Source of the DNA: Owenia fusiformis
Taxonomy: Eukaryota; Annelida; Polychaeta; Sabellida; Oweniidae
Direction: 5' to 3'
Assembly (NCBI GenBank): GCA_903813345.2
Contig: CAIIXF020000009.1
Coordinates: 38,247,759 to 38,311,758, forward strand
Length of the DNA stretch: 64,000 nt
The notes beneath the pieces are model-generated. The model was not told the DNA's origin, did no database searches, and saw only the letters and a list, made by a program, of their open reading frames with translations. Of this stretch, positions 60,416 to 64,000 are shown one piece after another; positions within the stretch are counted from its first letter, which is position 1; every line of letters begins with the position of its first letter. The position numbers and the translations under genes were made by a program.

Positions 60416-61082
60416 TCATACATGTATACTGTAATACTGTTATGTTAAACCAAAGTATATATAATCGTGAAAACTGTCATTTGTCTGTCAAATAAGGAAG
60501 TTCAATGTTTATATCAATTTAAAATCAAAAATTGGCTTTTGTTACTTTCATTTTACCGAGGAGAATGATTTTGATTGATGTACAACTAAAACAAAAGTAC
60601 ACATGTACCATAAGGTATGCAGGAAGTACTACGTATGATTCTTGGAACATATCCTTTTTTCTATCCTCGTTTCAAGTTCATTTTTCATTCAGTTCACCCC
60701 AGACACAATATGAGATCAGTATGTACTGTAGTCATAATAATAAGGTTAAAATGTCCTAGGGGACGGGTCAAAACATTGCGTTTATCAAAACTATAATTAA
60801 TGATGTTGAAAAACCGGATATGGCTAAAAGGCCATTGCATTTTGTGACACCATTGGTTTTGATTTATTCCTGGTGTTAAAAAAATCAACATACTATAATG
60901 AGGTTTTGCTTCATACTATAATAAGGTTTTGTTTCGAGAGTACCCTGCGTGCAGAGTCTAGTTAAACTACACTCTGCCTAGCAGAGACCATATTACAGTT
61001 TAGTAGCCCCACCCCACGACGGGTACTGGCGACAGTTTGGGTAAATCACTTTTGACCTATTGACCTACGCGCTGACCTTCCA

Positions 61083-61240
61083 CCAATCAGCGAGCTTGAA
61101 GAAACATACGCCAAATGCGTTCTAATTAAATATGCGCATGTCATTGGTCAATTCCGGGCTTAACGATGACGTCAGAAGGAATGACCATATAAAGAACGTC
61201 GGTCAAATTTGGCCGACGAACACTGATTGGCGCGGTGAGT
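61083..61240 (+). promoter_or_regulatory. compact TATA/CRE/CCAAT promoter-like cluster
   Basis: Within 160 bp there is CCAAT at 61083, inverted CCAAT at 61143-61147, a perfect CRE (TGACGTCA) at 61167-61174, a TATA box (ATATAAAG) at 61187-61194, another inverted CCAAT at 61226-61230 and a consensus GTGAGT donor at 61235. The local sequence is CpG-richer than its surroundings. Spacing fits transcription to the right starting near 61218 with a short first exon of about 17 bases. The gene body would then lie beyond the window. No coding exon downstream was recognised. Confidence 0.5.
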
Positions 61241-61480
61241 TCACAGGTTTATTTTAGTTTGAAAGAGTGAAGACGAAGCTCTCTTTTAAGAAGTGAAGTC
61301 AAACGAATGCAAAGGGTATTTCGAGAGGGAAGGAGGTAGTTCAAGTTGGAAGGAGGTGGTTCAAGTAAATTTTTGATTTCAACCCCTTAATAGAGTATAC
61401 TTAAAGTAGAGTAAGTATGTGACAACTCACACATAGGGACTATTGACAACAACTATGTTTATAATACTAAGTATCAATTG

Positions 61481-61729
61481 TCAAAACAATATTTTGTTAG
61501 TGGCACCGTATCCAGTGAAAATCATGACCTCCCTCAGTTCAACCATTCTCAAAACCTCCCTCTGCATGGGGCCTTTAACTGAGGTGTGACATTTTGAAGT
61601 CATTGTAGAGAACACATGGTCAGGTGCTATTTGCATAATGGCCAGATCAAAGCTTGTTGTGTTTAGACAGTGTGATTTATATTTCAACACAGTTGACAAC
61701 AAGAACGTGATGGAGTGACTGAAGTCTTC
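61481..61729 (-). CDS. weak exon candidate, faintly serine-protease-like
   Basis: On the minus strand, open from an AG at 61730 to a stop at 61481. It reads T-S-F-D-L-A-I-M-Q-I and, about 45 residues on, I-F-T-G-Y-G-A-T. Trypsin-like (S1) proteases carry D-I-A-L-L and V-T-G-W-G at about this distance. There is no catalytic His or Ser segment in the stretch and no convincing donor. The similarity may be chance. Confidence 0.2.
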   Translation of the reverse strand, partial: EDFSHSITFLLSTVLKYKSHCLNTTSFDLAIMQIAPDHVFSTMTSKCHTSVKGPMQREVLRMVELREVMIFTGYGATNKILF

Positions 61730-62138
61730 CTAACACTGCATCTGGACTTATCTAGGGTATATCCTAAAATATTGTTATAATCAGGGGTTTCTAATGTTAA
61801 AAGCTCTTGATTCATCAATGTTTTTCAAGAGACCTGACAATATAACTACACTGTATATTTACAATATTGGGACTTCATTTTCAGTTTCAATTGAAATAAA
61901 AATCTGAGTATATATTGTTCTGGAACTTCTTGACAAGGCAGTTGCTCCTACCTCCTACCAAGCCATGCCTCTGACACTTCTTAACATGGTTTGTCCACAA
62001 TATACAAGCCCAAGTCATTCCTCAATGAACATAACAATCTCATGATGTGACCTTTTTCTATAAGATGAAGATTTTACATGCATGTTCACATGAAACACAT
62101 CAATATGATGATACTCTGGGAAAGACATTGGATATGAC

Positions 62139-63768
62139 AAGGCATTAACATGACAAAATGTCACCACCTAAAACAATTTGGTCAATTTAAAGCAAGTTGG
62201 AAAATACCTTTTGACCTTAAGAAGGTTTGATTTGAACTTCTTAGAACATGTAGATGATTTTTCAAAAAATTCGTCAATTTGAAGCAAGTTGAAAAAATAC
62301 CTCTTTGACTTTTTTTGACATTGAGAAGGTCATTGAAGGTCAAATGTCAAATGTAAAGTCAGATTTGAACTTCTGAGAACATGTAGATGATTTTGAAAAA
62401 AATTAAGTAAATTTGAAGCAAGTTGAAAAAGAACTTTTTGACCTTGAAAAGGTCATTGAAGGTCAAATGTCAAATCTAAAGTCAGATTTGAACTTCTGAG
62501 AACATATAGATGATTTTGAAAAAAAAATTAGTCAATTTGAAGCAAGTTGAAAAAAGACCTTTTTGACCTTGAGAAGGTCATTGAAGGTCAAATCTAAAGT
62601 CAGATTTGAACTTCTGAGAACTTGTAAAAGTCAAATTTGAACTTCTGAAAAGATGTAGATGATTTTGAAAAAAAAAATTGGTCAATTTGAAGCAAGTTGA
62701 AAACAGACCTTTTTGACCTTGAGAAGGTCATTAAAGGTCAAATGTCAAATCTAAAGTCATATTTGAATTTCTGAGAACATGTAGATGATTTTGAAAAAAA
62801 ACATAAGTCAATTTGAAGCAAGTTGAAAAAAGACCTTTTTGACCTTTTTCGACCTTGAGAAGGTCATTGAAGGTCAAATGTCAAATCTAAAGTCATATTT
62901 GAATTTCTGAGAACATGTAGATGATTTTGAAAAAAAAATTTAGTTAATTTGAAGCAAGATGAAAAAAGACCTTTTTGACCTTTTTTGACATTGAGAAGGT
63001 CATTGAAGGTCAAATGTCAAATCTAAAGTCAGATTTGAATTTCTGAGAACATGTAGATGATTTTGAAAAAAAAATTTAGTCAATTTGAAGCAAGTTGAAA
63101 AAAGACCTTTTTGACCTTTTTTGACTTTGAGAAGGTCATTGAATGTCAAATGTCAAATCTTAAGTCAAATCTAAAGTCAGATTTGAATTTCTGAGAACAC
63201 GTAGATGATTTTTAAAAAAAATTTTAGTCAATTTGAAGCAAGTTGAAAACAGACCTTTTTGACCTTTTGACCTTTTTTGACCTTGAGAAGGTCATTGAAG
63301 GTCAAATGTCAAATCTAAAGTCAGATTAGAAGGTCAAATGTCAAATCTAAAGTCAAATCTAAAGTCAGATTTGAATTTCTGAGAACATGTAGATGATTTT
63401 GAAAAAAAATTTAGTCAATGTGAAGCAAGTTGAAAAAAGACCCTTTTGACCTTGAGAAGGTCATTGAAGGTCAAATGTCAAATCTAAAGTCAGATTTGAA
63501 CTTCTGAGAACATGTAGATGATTTAGAAAAAAATTGAAGTCAGTCTAAACAGTATTTGTTAAGTTATAGGAAGTTGTAAGAAATTGTCACAGACGCCAAG
63601 CGCCGGACGCCAACCGCAGTCGCAAAAAAACGGAGACCATAACAATATGTCACCACTTTTGGTGGTGACATAAAAAAACGGAGACCATAAGAATATGTCA
63701 CCACTTTTGGTGGTGACATAAAAAACGGAGACCATAACAATATGTCACCACTTTTGGTGGTGACATAA
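62139..63768. mobile_element. TGTCACCACC-ended element with AGGTCA-rich tandem array
   Basis: The left end 'aaggcattaac...tgtcaccacctaaaac' and the right end 'ttttggtggtgacat' are inverted (TGTCACCACC). Between them are about nine units of 115-150 bp built from 'ttttgaccttgagaaggtca', 'ttgaaggtcaaatgtcaaat', 'ctaaagtcagatttgaa', 'ttctgagaacatgtagatga' and 'gtcaatttgaagcaagttga'. At 63600-63768 there are three ~53-bp units with 'cggagaccataacaatatg' and 'tcaccacttttggtggtgac'. Each large unit carries several AGGTCA or TGACCT half-sites. Non-coding. Confidence 0.75.
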
Positions 63769-64000
63769 TAAACACAACATGAGATTCCATAGTCAAAACA
63801 TCCTAATATATCATCAAAATGGTAAACTCCAAATTTTACAACACTTCTTTATCCTGAGAGTTCCAATCCTGGTATAAGTTTATTACATATATCTTGCTAG
63901 AATTATTATACCATACAAAAACATGAAATGTCATCAATCAAATAATCAACACTGAAGCAAGTGGCCTCTGCACCCGTTTGAGATTTGCAAATAAGGTTTC
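63769..64000. other. right edge, nothing recognised
   Basis: Non-coding AT-rich sequence to the end of the window. Confidence 0.5.

Overview
The window looks like genomic DNA from a marine invertebrate animal; I cannot place the phylum. It is AT-rich and mostly non-coding. Conserved coding sequence appears as small exons with GT/AG borders separated by introns of up to about 12 kb. Between them lie many transposable elements and minisatellites. There are no bacterial-style operons.

The one conserved host gene I recognise is on the minus strand. Five exons (50929-51026, 46975-47120, 45593-45688, 33759-33889, 33359-33467) join in frame through all their splice phases. They encode about 193 residues of consecutive ankyrin repeats that resemble the N-terminal ankyrin domain of Caskin (CASK-interacting protein). 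The exon for the far N-terminus and the SH3/SAM part were not found. Two small minus-strand exon candidates (30116-30190 and 18508-18558) both begin M-P-L-L-C-F and both end in phase 0, as the last ankyrin exon does. They may be alternative first exons of shorter products.

Layout: 1-2100 has no gene. 2101-9946 is a Ty3/gypsy LTR retrotransposon with a chromodomain and two LTRs that I read as identical. 10-25 kb is intron-like or intergenic DNA with minisatellites, small inverted-repeat elements and a 0.7-kb piggyBac-derived element. 25020-29960 is a 4.9-kb foldback (palindromic) element whose arms carry 172-bp tandem repeats and whose centre holds a truncated LINE. 30-51 kb is the Caskin-like ankyrin region, with an ATGGCGGC-rich satellite, a LINE 3' end, two non-autonomous DNA elements, a tRNA-derived SINE and a second, inverted piggyBac-derived copy in its introns. 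52.8-53.9 kb is a CpG- and CACGTG-rich promoter-like island. 54-64 kb holds 58-bp and 37-bp minisatellites, a palindromic MITE, a third LINE fragment, a compact TATA/CRE/CCAAT promoter-like cluster at about 61.1-61.24 kb, and a long array rich in AGGTCA half-sites bounded by inverted ends.

The observations most worth checking are: the gag/pol arrangement of the retrotransposon (a 7-G run that breaks the second zinc knuckle, followed by a single TGA in the pol frame); the foldback element with an arm-identity gradient; the paired MPLLCF exons; the two piggyBac derivatives that retain the same 32-codon transposase start; and the 9-unit higher-order repeat in the 37-bp satellite. All family assignments come from reading motifs by eye. 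No database search was possible.
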